DNA of 64,000 nucleotides from Typhlomys cinereus (GCA_023101885.1 JALPQD010000004.1:9433688-9497687), one strand, 5' to 3'. Numbered from the stretch's first letter, positions 34,741 through 46,755 are shown. Notes: generated by a model from the sequence alone, not told the origin. A program made the numbers and translations.

Positions 34741-36262
34741 GCCAGCGGGAGCCAGAGTTTTTTCCTCTGACCTTGTTGACCCTGCCTCAGAGAGGGTCCA
34801 GCATAATGGACTGGTGCCTATCTTAGGTTGGAGACCATCCTCATGTGGACCCTTACCCGTCATTGGCTGCCAGCCCTGGAAGGACCTGTCCTCTGGAAGG
34901 CATGCCAGGATATGTGGGTAGTAGATTAGACCAAGGCCTCATGAGAATCAGCCCAAATGCACTTAGAATCTACTGAAAACAGATTATGCTGGGTCTGGGA
35001 TTGATCCTGGGAGTACATGGGAGCATGGAATTAGAAAGCAGATTTGTCCCCAAGAAAGGGAGCTCATACATACCAGGGGAAGGAAGAAATTCCAATGAAC
35101 TTTTTAGAAGACAATTATATTTTCCTGGTTGCTAGATTGATGGGATAAAATTCTATAAAAGAAGTCAGAAGAATGAGCAAGTTCGATCAAGCAATATCAC
35201 AGTGGCTTTGTTATTTTGGGAACTCATGGAAAAACCTTAAGGAACACAATGTCATTTTCACTTGTAGTCCCATTAAAGATCAAAACCAAGCGAGAAAATT
35301 TTTCATGAAAGAAAACTTACAATTTATCAGAAAAACAATTGTGATCGATATAAAACATAACTAGTTAAGGCCTTAGATGTTATTAAAAGTATTTGTTCTT
35401 ATTTTTAAGTATGCATACATGAATTTAAAAATGGCATGCCAGAATTTTTATATTAGCATGCAACAGAAATGAAAAAAAATTGAAGTGGCTACAGACACAA
35501 AACACACATGTAAACACAGAACACATGAACAACATTTTACCTGCAACTGTACAATTTACCAGCAACTATCTTAACATTACCCTTAAAAGCTTTATCAAAG
35601 GCAGATTAACATTTAAACCTTATTTAAAACAAGACCTTACATTAGTTAAGTCCAGCAGCTTAGCTTAATTATGAAAAACATCTAGCAAGGAAAACACTCT
35701 TATCCATAGTCTGGTTCCCACCTATTCTCTGGAGGGATCCAAGGTGCTAAAACCACAGCTTCATCCCCAAATTTCTCCAGGCCAGCTATAACCTTGAGGC
35801 CTCTAGTCTCTAGGAGAGATTTGAAGACATGTATCTGGGGCTCCTTACAGTGTGAGGGGAGGTTGCCCATTTTTCTAAAGAACAGAGACAAGACTAAAAA
35901 GGAACAGATGAGACAAGGAATGTATCAGACCCAAATGTCTTGTGCTTTGTGGGGAACTTCCATGGTTCTTAGCCCATGGCCATATGCCCACATGGTGTCT
36001 CCAGAGGAGGAGGGTCGATTGGAGGACCACTACTGGGTTCTGTCTCCTGGGAGGTCAACCTTTATGTGGAGATGCCAGGCGAGCCAAAATGTGTACCTCC
36101 CTATCCATGGACAGACATAGAGAAAGGGAAAGGGACCATCACTCTCACCTCTCGTGAAGGTAAAGGACATTAAACACAAAGGGGCCAACTTACCAAAAAA
36201 CTGCCAAAGGAGGCACAGTACTCGACACTGGTGCTGCAAGGAGGAAATGGCCACGGTGGAAC

Positions 36263-36280
36263 CCCCACATTTGGGCGCCA
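36263..36280 (-). promoter_or_regulatory. primer-binding site, probably lysine tRNA
   Basis: Two bases inside the right LTR, the minus strand reads tggcgcccaaatgtgggg. The tggcgcccaa start followed by a gtgggg block is close to the Lys-1,2 tRNA primer site used by several class II retroviral elements, with one extra base and one change. The exact tRNA is inferred. Confidence 0.7.
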
Positions 36281-36282
36281 GA

Positions 36283-36608
36283 TGTAGCAGTCTCGGGGGC
36301 CCACAGAGAGCAGGGATAAGCAGGCACGAAGTCAACGACACAGACTCTGGGAGTCAGGTGAGTGGCAAAAGCAGGCTTGCAGGCTTGCAGTCTTGTTTAT
36401 TATAAGTCTGGGCAGCCTATATACTCCACCCAATATCCCATAAGTCCCAGCGTGAGGTTTTTCCTGTGTTGTCCTGTCCAGGTTGGTCCTCAGCCGGGTG
36501 GTTTGAAGTCAGCACCAGGCACAGCAGCAGGTTCTAGCTTGGGGAAGTTGCATTCATGCATGGGGCCCACACAGACAATACAGGCCTGCCTATTCCATTC
36601 CTCCTACA
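36283..36608 (-). repeat. 5' LTR of the ERVK-like provirus
   Basis: It has the same ends and layout as the left LTR. The TATA-like motif is at 36415-36424 and the AATAAA complement at 36396-36401. Scattered substitutions and one length difference separate the two LTRs, so the insertion is not recent. Confidence 0.9.
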
Positions 36609-38281
36609 GATAAGGGTTGAAGACCTAGATATAAGCCCACACAACTATAGCCATTTGATTTTTGACAAAGGGGCCCAAAACACTCATAGAAAAAAACAGC
36701 ATATTCAACAAAAGGTGCTGGCAAAATTAGATATCCACATGCAGAAGCTTAAAGTTGGACCTGTACTTGTTGCCATGCACAAAAATCAACTCCAAATGGA
36801 TCGAGGACCTTAATATTAGTCCAGGAAACTCCCTTGAGCAGATTGGGCTAGGCCAACATTTCCTAAACAGAAATCCATAGCACAGGTACTAGAACCAACA
36901 AATAGGATCTTATGAAATTAAAGAGCTTCTGTTCAGCTAAAGAGATTGTAAACTGAGAAAAACGGCAACCCACAGAATGGGAGAAAATCTTCAACTGATA
37001 GAGTCTATCTGATAGTGCACAAAGATTTTAAAATATTAAATGCCAAGGAAATAAAGCTCAACTAGAAAATGGGCCTCAGAAATCAAAAGAATCTTTACCA
37101 GGGACAAAATTGAAATGTCTAACAGATATCTTTAAAAATGCTTCACATCCCTAGATGTCAGGGAAATGCAAATCAAAATTACCCTGATATATCATCTCCC
37201 TGGTCAGCACCATGAAAATCTACAATGCAAACAACACCGAATGCTGGAGAGAATGTGGAGAGAAGGAGACTTATACACTGTTGGAGGGATACAGACTAAT
37301 ACAACCACTCTGGAGATTAGTATGGTGATTTCTAAAAATGTTGAGGATTGAAATGTCATATGACCTTACTATACCACTACTGAGAATATTTCCCCAAAAT
37401 GCATGAATTCACTACAGTGACACAAGCACATCCATGTTCAATGCAACACTATTTACAATAGCAAAGTCATAAAATCAACCCAAATTCCCAATAGTTGATT
37501 AATGGATAATGAAAATGTGGTACATTTATACAAAAAATGAATTGATGAAATTTGTTGGGAAATGGATGGAATTAGAAGAAGTTATATTGAGTGAAGTATC
37601 CTAGGCACAAAAAGATGCCATATATACTCCTTATAAGTGGATCCTACTTCTAAACCCACTTAATGGCATATTCAAAGGAGATGACTTCGATACCAATCGT
37701 GATGCAGCCAAGAGCAGTGCAGGAACAGCAAAACTAAACATCAAAGACCCTACATTATTCACCTGGAACCAGACTAGCCAAGTGTCTCCCCATCCTAAAG
37801 CTCAGGGAGCCTTGCTGAAGAGAGGGTGGCAAGATCGCAAAAGTCTAAAAATGGGGAGGACCTATATGTAAGATACTCCATTTAAGTCAGGGCTGCACCA
37901 GCGAGGATATAGCCACAATGTGATTGAACTTTGCCTGACCTGCACAATGGTTGACATATCAATGACCTCCTCCCCAAAGTCTAGCACTGATCACAGGGGA
38001 GAAGGCTTAGAGGTGAGGGGTTAAACAGTCATAATAGAGTTCCCATGCTAGTGTGAAGCGCAAGAAGGGGTCCCAGGTTACATCACTGAGTCCTGAACCC
38101 TCACTAGGGTAGAGGACTCACAGGGAGGTTCAGGGTCCACATAAACAGATGCTCTGGAGGATGGTAGGGGAAGAGGTAGTTGCCAAGAGAGAGGGAGGGA
38201 GGGAAGAGGGAGAGAATGGGAGTACCTATTGAGCTTGTATGATTAGGCAAAAATAAAAAGTGTAAACAAATAAAAAAGAGA

Positions 38282-40100
38282 AAAATCCCAAATTAATAAA
38301 ATTAGAGATGAAAATAGAGCTATCACAATAGATGTCAAGGAAATTCAGAAAATCATATCATACTTTAAAAATTTATGTTCAACCAAATTTGACACATGGG
38401 GAAATGGAAGAATTTCTAAATATATACAACATACCAAAGTTAAGCCAAGATAAATTGAATTATTTAAATAGTTCTATGACAATGGACAAAGTTGAAACTC
38501 TAATTATGAATCTCCCTACCCAGAAAAGCCGGGGACCAGATGGATTCAGTGCAGAACTTCACCAGAAATTTAAAGAACAATTGAGAACAATACTTCTTAA
38601 ATTATTCCACAAAATAGAAAAGGAAGGAATAATTCCAAATTCCTTCTACAAAGCCAACATTATATTGATGCCAAAACCATATAAAGACCCAACAATTAAA
38701 AAAAACTACAGGCCAGTCTCATTGACGAACATAGATGCAATGATCCTCAAATTCTACCCAACCAAATTCACCAGGTTGGGTTTATTCCAGAAACTCAAGA
38801 TTGATTAAATATATGTAAATCAATAAGTATAATTCACCATATAGACAAATGCAAGGACAAAAGTCACATGATTCTCTGGATTGATATTGAAAAACTTTTG
38901 ACAAAACTCAACACCTCTTATGATAAACACCCTGGAGAAAATAGAAACATTTATCAACATAATAAGGCCATATACAATAAGCCTGTAGCAGAAAACATCC
39001 AAAATGGTGCAAAACATGAAGCATTCCAACTCTGATCAGGAACTAGGTAAGATTATCCACTCTCACCACTTCTATTCATCATTGTATTTGAAGTTTTAAC
39101 TAGAACTATAAGACAGAGGGATACAGCTTGGAAAAGAAGAAATCAAGCTATTCCTACTTGTAGATGACATGATTCCATACCTCAAGAATCCTAAAGATTC
39201 TGCCAGGAAACTCCTGGAACTAATAAATAAGTTCAGTAGAGTGACAGCACATAAAATTAATGTTAAAAAACCAGTGGCTTTCCTTTATACCAGAGATTAA
39301 ACAAAGGGAGAAAGACTTTAGAGAAACAATACCATTTGCCATTGTTCCTAAAAAATGAAATACTTTGTAATAAACCTGGCCATGTATGTGAAAGATCTAT
39401 GCAGTGAAATCTTTAAACCCCCCCAAAAAGAGATTACAGAAGATACCAGAAGATGAAAGACTTACCATGCTCTTATATCAGCAGAATCAACACTGTTAAA
39501 AAGACCATTGTACTGAAAGCATTATACAGATTCAATACAATACCAAGCAAAAATCCAACCCAATTCTTCACAGAAATTGGAAAAATAATCTCAAATTTCG
39601 TATGGAAATATAAAAGACCCAGGATAGCAAAGACCATCCAGAGAAATAAAATCACCACTGGTGGATCACCATACCAGACCTTAAACTATATTAAAACACC
39701 ATAGTAATAAAAATAGCATGGTACAGGCTTCAAAAATGAGACAGACCAATGGACTAGAATTGAAGACTCAAATGTAAGCACTCTCATCTATAGTCAACTG
39801 ATCTTTGACATAGGTGTAAAAAAATTCATTGGAAAAAGTAAAGCCTCTTAAACAAATAGTGCTGACAAACTTGGATATCTACATGCAGAAGAATGAAGCT
39901 GGCCTTTTATTGTCTTCCTGCACAGAAATTAATTCCAAATGGATCAGAGACCTCAGTGTCAGACCAGAAACCAAAACTCCTAGAGGAAAAATTATGTAAT
40001 AACCTCAGATTGATTGACTTTGGTAAGCATTTCCTCAATAGGATCCCAATGGCACAGAGAATAAGTCCAACACTAAGCAAATATGACTTTAAAATTTAAA
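38282..40100 (+). pseudogene. L1C ORF2 remnant: reverse transcriptase and C-terminal part
   Basis: Frame 38332-38808 holds the RT start, including SRGPDGFSAELHQ and NYRPVSLTN. A gap or deletion follows near 38755, removing part of the motif equivalent to KVLANRIQ. The AFDK-equivalent (38890) is frameshifted. The catalytic box reads 'ctacttgtagatgacatg', that is L-V-D-D rather than F-A-D-D, at about 39153. Frame 39453-39704 has the [11 protein letters not shown] and RPRIAKTI blocks. Many stops. Inactive. Confidence 0.88.
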
Positions 40101-41840
40101 AATTTTAAATTAAATAAAAAAGCTTTTTCAGCAAAAAAGACTGTTAATCAAGCAAAAAGGCAACCTACAGAATAGGAGACCATCTTCACTACCATACATC
40201 TGATAGAGGACTAATATTCAGAATACATGAAGAACTTCAAAAATTAAATACCAAGGAAGTAAACCATCCCACTAAAAACTGGGCTATAGAAATGAAAAGA
40301 AACTTTCCACAGGAAGAAATTCATATATCTGACAAATATCTTAAAAAATGTTCTACCTACCTAGTCATTAGGTAAATGCAAATTTAAGCCACCATGAGAT
40401 ACTATCTCACCAGTCAGAAAGTCTGAGATCCAAATCACAAGCAACAACAAAGTTTGGTATAAATGTGGGGAGAAGAGGACCTTCATACATGGCTGGTGGG
40501 ATTGTAAACTCATACAATCCTTTGGAGATCAACTTGGAGTTCCCAAAAAATTAAAAATTGAAATACCATATGACTCAGCCATTCCACTCCTGGAAATATT
40601 CTCAAAGAACACTGAATCTTGCATCAGAGACACATGTATAACCATGTTTATAGCATCCCTTTTCACAATTGCACAGAAATGGAATCAACTTAGCTGTCCA
40701 ACACTTGGCAAATGATTAATGAAAATGTGGTGCATATATACAATAAATACTATTCAACTGTCAGGAAAGATAAACTAATGAAATTTGCCCGTAAATGGAA
40801 GGAACTGGAAGAAATCATACTGGGTGAAATAACCCAGATGTAGAAAGACAGATGCTGTATGTTCTCCCTTGTAAGTGGTAATAAAACAGAAATTCTTATA
40901 ACACCTACAAATGCAAAGAAATACAAGATGGGGAAGGGGGTGCAAGATGATCTTGAAAAAGCTGAAACAAAAGAACATATGTAAACAGTTTTAAAATGTA
41001 AGAAAAGTCTTAAAGTAGAGGAAAGTAACCAACCACTCCGAACATCTTACCCTCCTTCACAGGGAACACATTCCCAACACTGTAAATCAGTCTAAACAAC
41101 AGTGGAAGGGGAGAAAACAGACAATGGTTAAGAATCAGATGTCTCAATACGAACTATAAAAACCGGAAAGTAAACCTCCATTTAAATACCTCCCATTTTT
41201 TTCTTTAGATAAGAAAAGATCTCAGCACCCGAACAAGACAGCCTAGTGAAATGGAAGAGCAGTGAAAGAGACACCAGAAACCAACCAGAATGCAGAGTAC
41301 CAGGACCCTGAAATGCTCAACTCCCATCAGGCTAACCAAATCTCTTCCCATCCTAAGACTCACACAATCTTGCAGAAGAGGGGACCGTAAGATTGTAAGA
41401 TCCTAAAGGTGGGGAGGTCCACTGAAGGCCAAGACATTCCACTCATGATAGCGCTGCTCCACGCAGTGAGCCTTGTGTTCACGAGACCGGCACAATAACT
41501 GACAGATCAACATTTCTTCATAGACCAGCAGGGATCGCAGAAGAAATAATTGCATACAGTGGGAACAATAGGCGTTGGGGCTAAACTGGTGAAGGGAAGT
41601 GCTCTAAGGAAGGGCTACTTATTCTGCATATAGGGCTGAGCTTCTACCAGAGCAGACAACCCAAAGGGAACCATGGAATCCACAGAAGCAGATAGGACGG
41701 TAGGAGGGAGTGGGATAAATTGATGAAGGAAGACAAGGGTGGGAGAGGAAAGAGAGAGGAAGGGAGGTGGAGGAGGGAGGCAGGGACAACCAATAATAAT
41801 CGTGCTTGTAAAACTAGGAAAAATTAAAAAAAAAAAAAAG
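40101..41840 (+). repeat. L1C ORF2 tail and 3' UTR
   Basis: Decayed C-terminal coding text (aaactttccacaggaagaaa; ggtggggagaagaggaccttcatacatgg-type Cys-rich region near 40470) is followed by a 3' UTR. A GA-rich tract lies at 41700-41790 and a short poly(A) at 41828-41840. The GA tract matches those of L1A (30640-30785) and L1B (38165-38215). Confidence 0.8.
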
Positions 41841-41855
41841 CTTGCTTCTAGAGGA

Positions 41856-42585
41856 AGGAAGTGTCTAACCAAAAGTTCAGAAAGGGTAATCTCCAGGTGA
41901 GACAAAGCATGTGAACTGTAACTGGATTTATGATATTCTGAGTAATGAAGCAGGAAGTGATTGGTGGTATCTTAATTTGTATCTCATTAAATTCCGTGGT
42001 TATTAGTCAGTGCATGTTTAATTATGCTGGTGGCTCACTTAGTATGTTTTTCATAATTTTGTGACATAAAATGTTTTATGATATTTAACAAGCAAGTTGT
42101 TAGCTTTTGAGCACTAAGTACCGCTCCTGTTTTTGAGCCACCTACTCTTTACAGAATAATTTCTCAACTGTTTTCAACGTATATATTCATTAGTTGGCAA
42201 CAGAAGACAAAACTTGTTTGCTGAGTTCTGTGGAAGGTGTGATGATATTTTTTATTTTTTAGGAAAGGTCTTTAATAGAACTTTTATACAATTTTCATTC
42301 AACTGTGTATTAAAAGAGTCATTGTTTCCTCTGATGGAAAAACCTAGGACCTAATCTCAACCAACATAGCAGAATGGAGCCTTCCTTGTTCATAGAAACT
42401 CCCAGGACAAAATGATGAGAAGTATGATAACAGATTGGGTCAAGTAACCAAGTCTCTGGGACTGTTTCCCCACTTGAAATAAAAAATAACTAAATGCCAG
42501 CCACTCTCAGATTATATACTTTATGTTTGGGAGACTTCAGATTCAGTACCAACCAGCACTCAGATTATTTGCAAGCTCTTTCTCT
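41856..42585. other. unassigned intergenic sequence
   Basis: No gene or repeat recognised. Confidence 0.4.
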
Positions 42586-42595
42586 CTCTTTCTCC

Positions 42596-42631
<36 letters not shown>

Positions 42632-42750
42632 GTATATATGAATAAATGTGCATACATATACATATATTCAAACTTGTCTTTGCCATATATGTGAAATTAT
42701 AAATATATATTTATACATATATTTATATTATCAAATATATATAAGATGAG
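42586..42750. repeat. TA-rich low-complexity tract
   Basis: A (TA)n run with G interruptions at 42596-42640, then tatat-rich sequence to about 42745. A frame through it (42494-42694) encodes Ile/Tyr repeats and is an artefact. Confidence 0.9.
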
Positions 42751-43169
42751 AAACATAAGTCTCAAAAACAAACAAAGTAAGATTCTACAAATGAAAGATA
42801 AATTGAGGTTAAAAAAGTTTAAGGACCTTTTTGACCCCAAAAACTCATCTGTCAGGAAGAAGAATTAGTTAATTGACTGACAGTGGATGAAAAGCATGAA
42901 AGACACTGAAAAGCATTTAGATACTTACTTAATTGAAACCTAAGCAAGACAAGGAATTTTCCCTCAAAGTGGGGAATTTGCCTTCACATCCAAATTCAAA
43001 AATCAAGACAAATTCAAAGCGAGTTAAACAAGAAGAAATCCACATTGTAATATATCTTATTGGAACAAACAATGAAAAACAAAAAGCATATTTGTTACAA
43101 AAATGTGAGAAAAAGCACAGATTATTTGTGAATGTTCACAAAGTAGCAATTACTGAGACAAACCTGGAT
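42751..43169. other. unassigned intergenic sequence
   Basis: A-rich sequence. A short plus frame (42933-43208) has Lys/Asn-rich composition and overlaps the start of an old L1-like segment. It is not called as a gene. Confidence 0.4.
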
Positions 43170-43545
43170 AAGAATGTCACATGCAGAACATCCACATGTC
43201 CAAAATAACATATGAAAAGTGCTTGGTTAATGGGGAAGTACAAACTAAAACCAAGAGAAGCCACGTATTTTTACCAGATTGAGGAAAAGACTAAAATTTA
43301 GCGATATTAAGTATTAGCAACAACATAGGAATTTACAAAAAAACACCAATAGGAAGCTTAAACTGACATGACCAATTTAGAAAACATTTGGTAACTGCCT
43401 CCAAATATGATAGCAATATGTAATCTGACAGTTCTACCAATAAGAAATTAACTTAGAGCACTTTATGTATTTGTGTACTCACCACAGACAAACATTCTCA
43501 CTGAGAACTGTGCTACAATAGTTAAACATCAGAGAAATTAAAGCA
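43170..43545 (+). repeat. old L1-like 3' ORF2 fragment
   Basis: 'acatatgaaaagtgcttggt', 'ggggaagtacaaactaaaac', a 'gagaagccacgtatttttac' block and 'agtattagcaacaacatagg' follow the order of the L1 ORF2 end (the segment that encodes NLQCKQHRMLE-type text at 37.2 kb), but strongly diverged. Confidence 0.5.
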
Positions 43546-45522
43546 TCCATTTTGATCTTCAGAATGTCAGTCAGATTCATGTGCTGAAATCAAGTCAACG
43601 ATGGGTCTATAGGAGCTCATAAAATCATGGCTGCTGAGCCTCCATGTATGGCATTGAGGTTCCCATAAAAGAGACCAAGAGTCTGAACTCCTTGTCTTAC
43701 ACTCTGGTATTTTTCCAGGTTGAGATTCAGAAAGAAAGAATGTTCCTCCCTGGAGACCAATAGCCAGCCAGCACTCTGTTCTAGTTAACAGAATTCAAAA
43801 TTGTTAAAAAGAAATAGATGTTTATAAATTACCTAGTCTCATGTATTCCAACTTAAAAGAATCAACAGAGAAAAAAAAATAAAAGCAATGCTGATAAAAA
43901 TTTTTAAAAAACTAAATCACAAAAATAGCAAAATATCTTTTACTATTTCATAGATTCTAAAGCAAATGGTATTATCTAAACCTTAATAAGTTATATTGCT
44001 TATTTTGGCAGTGAAATTCTTTTATATTTGCAGCTCTTTAGGAATAAAATTCCCAAATTAGTTCTACTAAAATCATGTTCCTTGTGGCTGAAGCTGCTGA
44101 TTCTTACTGTGCGGTTATTTTTAGGAACATCATTCTGAATGGTGGTAATGATTACCACATTATGGAGTTGAGGGCCAGAAGATCTTCCTGTTTATGTCTC
44201 TGTCGATGTGGTTAAAAATTAGAGATATTCAGAAAAGCACGAAAACATAAACACCTGTGAGTGAGCAGCTGGAAATGGAGTAGATTGCGGCTGTGGAATT
44301 GGCATAAAAGGGAGTTGGGATTGAAAGTAGGGAATCAGCTGGGTGTATGTGCTTAAGTGGAAGAAAAAACATGAGGAATGGATAAGGTATAATTATAATA
44401 ATAGTATAAATATAGCATAGAAAATTGGAAACATAAAAACAGAGACTAGGATACAAATATATGGTCACCCATAATTCTAACACTAGTGCAAATTAGATGT
44501 TGTAAAACATCTATATTGTAATTAGGCGCAGCAGTGAATTCAGTCTTAAATTATATTTTATCCTTTTAATGTAAATAATATAATTAATTGATTTGTTCAG
44601 TGATGTATTATTGCATTGGATAAATTAAAATAAGAATTGCATAAGGATCAGGTAGATTGACTATGGCTACTGGTGAGCAAAGGTAAAAGCAGAGTGAGTG
44701 ATTGACAGGAGGAGGCAGCTCTGAGCCCGAGTGTCCGAATCACTGCACTTAGCCAGATAGCCATGGAACCTCTCCAAGCTTTGTGTTTACTGGGATAAAA
44801 TGTAAAGAAAATACTTCCATTGCCTAAATCAAATATTCAATAGAAAAATCAAACTCCAATGACTGAAACATCACTGTAAATGGATCTACTTCCAGGAAAC
44901 ATACCCAAGATTTGGCCTCTCTACTTTGTATCATGAATGGGGAAAGACCTCCAGAAGCCCCATGCCTCTCTCAGAGATTAAGAGATGGGAGAGAAAGAGA
45001 ACATTCTCCCTGTACTCACTCCAGCAAGTGTCCAGACACATGTGATTGACAGTAACCCAGATGTTCCTTAGTGAACCCCATACAGAGAAGGACAGGAGAG
45101 TGGCAGGGAGAGTGGAGGGGCAGAAGAATGTGTAGTGGGAAAAATGGGGGATTTGAAATGTATAGTAAGGAGTAAAAATGGCAAGAATTCATGTTAAAAG
45201 CACTGAAAGTATTTTAAAAAATAACATGAAAAATATCAAATACTATGTAAATAAGCAATGAAATGAGTGAAACAGTGTGAATAAGAAAACTCTCATCCAC
45301 AACTCATTATACACTTATTCACTATTTTAAAAATACAGAATAAGTATTTATTGCAAGGATATGTAATATCACATGTAAAAAGCAGCAAAAGACTTTCTTC
45401 TCTTGATTTATTTTATTATTGTCTTTCTCATTGATGTCTATATCTCTAAGCTGTTTTGAATTCTTGCTCAAATCTGTTGAACCTTTGCTCTATCAAACAG
45501 ATAAAAAGGAATATCTTTTATA
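43546..45522. other. unassigned intergenic sequence
   Basis: Mostly unassigned. Around 43550-43760 ('tcccataaaagagacc') there is a possible old MLT-type LTR, but I cannot confirm it. A GA-rich patch at 44990-45120 could be an L1 3' UTR remnant. No gene was seen. Confidence 0.4.
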
Positions 45523-45534
45523 TCTGATATTCTT

Positions 45535-45839
45535 TTTTTAAATTTTTTTATTATTATTTTATTCAACTGTGTGCATGTGCGTGTGTATGTGCACGCGCGT
45601 ATGTGTGTCTGTGTGTGTGTGTGTGTCCGTGTATGTGTAGAACCACGGACGAATTCGCGAACCACCATGGACGCCTCCACCTCCTTCTGCCCCGGGATTC
45701 ACAGGCTCCGCCCTACCAGGACCAGAAGCGCAGGCCGCCCCCGCTTCCGCCTGGCGTCTATACGTGGGATCTGGGATCCGAACTCAGGACCTTCTGCCTG
45801 CAAGGCGGAGGCTTAACCCCTGAGCCACCTCTCCAGCCC
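45535..45839 (-). mobile_element. young CpG-rich SINE, minus strand, with TSD
   Basis: On the plus strand: T/A-rich tail (with tttatt, the complement of AATAAA), attcaactgtgtgcatgtg, TG repeat, 'ccacggacgaattcgcgaac', the CpG-rich body, and the head ending ctccagccc. A perfect 12-bp duplication, tctgatattctt, lies at 45523-45534 and 45840-45851. Confidence 0.93.
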
Positions 45840-45851
45840 TCTGATATTCTT

Positions 45852-46519
45852 AAGAAGCAGTACAGTGAATAAAATAATTTTCACTCTGTACCTTAATGTC
45901 TTTTACATTCTAGATTGACAGTATAAGCAATAAGCAATAATTGTAAAATTAAAATACAAAATACATCTTCAAATGTAAATCAGACAATTAAAACAAGCTT
46001 ATGCTAATGAGAATAAAAAAATACAAAAGGGAAGCATGTAAAATTGACTATTCATGGGAGTGTCATTAGTGGTACCCAAGGGTTGGCAATACAAAAAAGT
46101 CCTTACTAATAAATAAATGTCATGTAGGTGTTCTACATAATATATTCATAAATCATGTATTCTAGCAAGGCAATGTGGGAAAATGTTAAAATGTATCACT
46201 AAATTTAAAAAAAAGGACAGTGACACTATATGATGCCATTCCTCAAGTGAAAATATAAAATTATTATATTTTTTCATTAATTTCATTATATGCAAATAAT
46301 ATAAAATAGTATATAGCGGGTTAAAAAGACAAAGTTTAAATAAATGAGGGCGATATCTATTATGAAAGGAAAAGGGTTTAGGATGGAGAATAAATAGAGA
46401 AAACAATGAAAAAAACCAAAATGATGAACATATTCAAACCTTACACAGACTATTGATAAATGAAGAGAAATAAAGAACTAATAAATAAGGGAGGAAAGTA
46501 GTAAAGATAAATGATTTGA
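45852..46519. other. unassigned intergenic sequence
   Basis: AT-rich; nothing recognised. Confidence 0.4.
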
Positions 46520-46755
46520 GGCTGGAGAGATGCTTTGGGGATTATATCTCTGCTTTGCAAGCAGAAGGACCAGAGTTCAAATCCCTGTACTTATGGCCCT
46601 GGAAAGTGGGGCCTGGGAAACCCCAGAGGAATAAGTAAGGAGACAGAGTAATCTAGGGTGATTCCAATTGTCACCCTTAGGCTTCCAGAAGCACACACAT
46701 TCAAGTACCCTGTGACTGACACACACACACACACACATCAAATATAATAAAATAA
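46520..46755 (+). mobile_element. tRNA-derived SINE, older subfamily
   Basis: Head 'gaggctggagagatgctttg', box B-like 'gagttcaaatccc', body 'gggcctgggaaaccccagag', 'gtgattccaattgtcaccct', 'ctgactgacaca'-type end with a CA run, then an A-rich tail with several aataaa motifs. No convincing duplication was seen. Confidence 0.85.

Larger units (their letters stand above)
34376..36608 (-). mobile_element. ERVK-like nonautonomous provirus, 2.23 kb, minus strand
   Basis: Two LTRs (338 and 326 bp) share ends TGTAGCAG and CCTACA and flank 1.57 kb. The orientation is minus, because a primer-binding site complementary to a tRNA 3' end and beginning tggcgccc adjoins the right LTR on that strand. A purine-rich tract adjoins the left LTR. 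A 6-bp duplication, gataag, surrounds the provirus; 6 bp with a lysine-type primer site is typical of class II (ERVK) elements. I see no gag, pro, pol or env motifs in the interior, and the small frames there have no domains. It is therefore a noncoding element that would have depended on proteins from another element, as mouse ETn does. It sits inside L1B. Confidence 0.9.
34077..38273 (+). mobile_element. L1B: 5'-truncated L1 inserted in L1C ORF2
   Basis: Begins at the ORF2 block 'gataccagaaggtgga' (after the RT palm) and continues 'atcaccataccaaaacttaa'. The ERVK-like provirus then interrupts it, and it resumes at 36609-36615 with 'gacctagatataagcccaca'. It runs through the C-terminal Cys-rich region (37240-37300), the 3' UTR and a GA-rich tract (38165-38215) to an A-rich end at 38248-38273. 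The target-site duplication aaaagaga lies at 34069-34076 and 38274-38281. Removing it joins L1C ORF2 in frame. Confidence 0.88.
30893..41840 (+). mobile_element. L1C: old near full-length L1, interrupted by nested elements
   Basis: The parts of one L1 appear in order. A 5' UTR-like region lies at 30893-31300 and ORF1 remnants at 31305-32253. An ORF2 endonuclease part lies at 33130-33960, and the pre-RT linker runs to 34076. After a 4.2-kb insertion, ORF2 resumes at 38282 with the RT domain. The C-terminal domain and 3' UTR run to a poly(A) at 41828-41840. The piece left of the insertion ends in the codons for T-K-I-K-R-E and the piece right of it continues with K-S-Q-I-N-K, which is the normal order in L1 ORF2. 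The right flank (cttgcttctagaggaagg) resembles the sequence at the 5' border (cttacttcccagaggtaag), a possible diverged duplication. It is heavily mutated, so the copy is old. Confidence 0.85.

Noticed and set aside
34437..36405. Several frames of 80-130 codons inside the ERVK-like provirus
   Set aside because: They are mostly on the strand opposite to the provirus or in the LTRs, and no retroviral domain was recognised.
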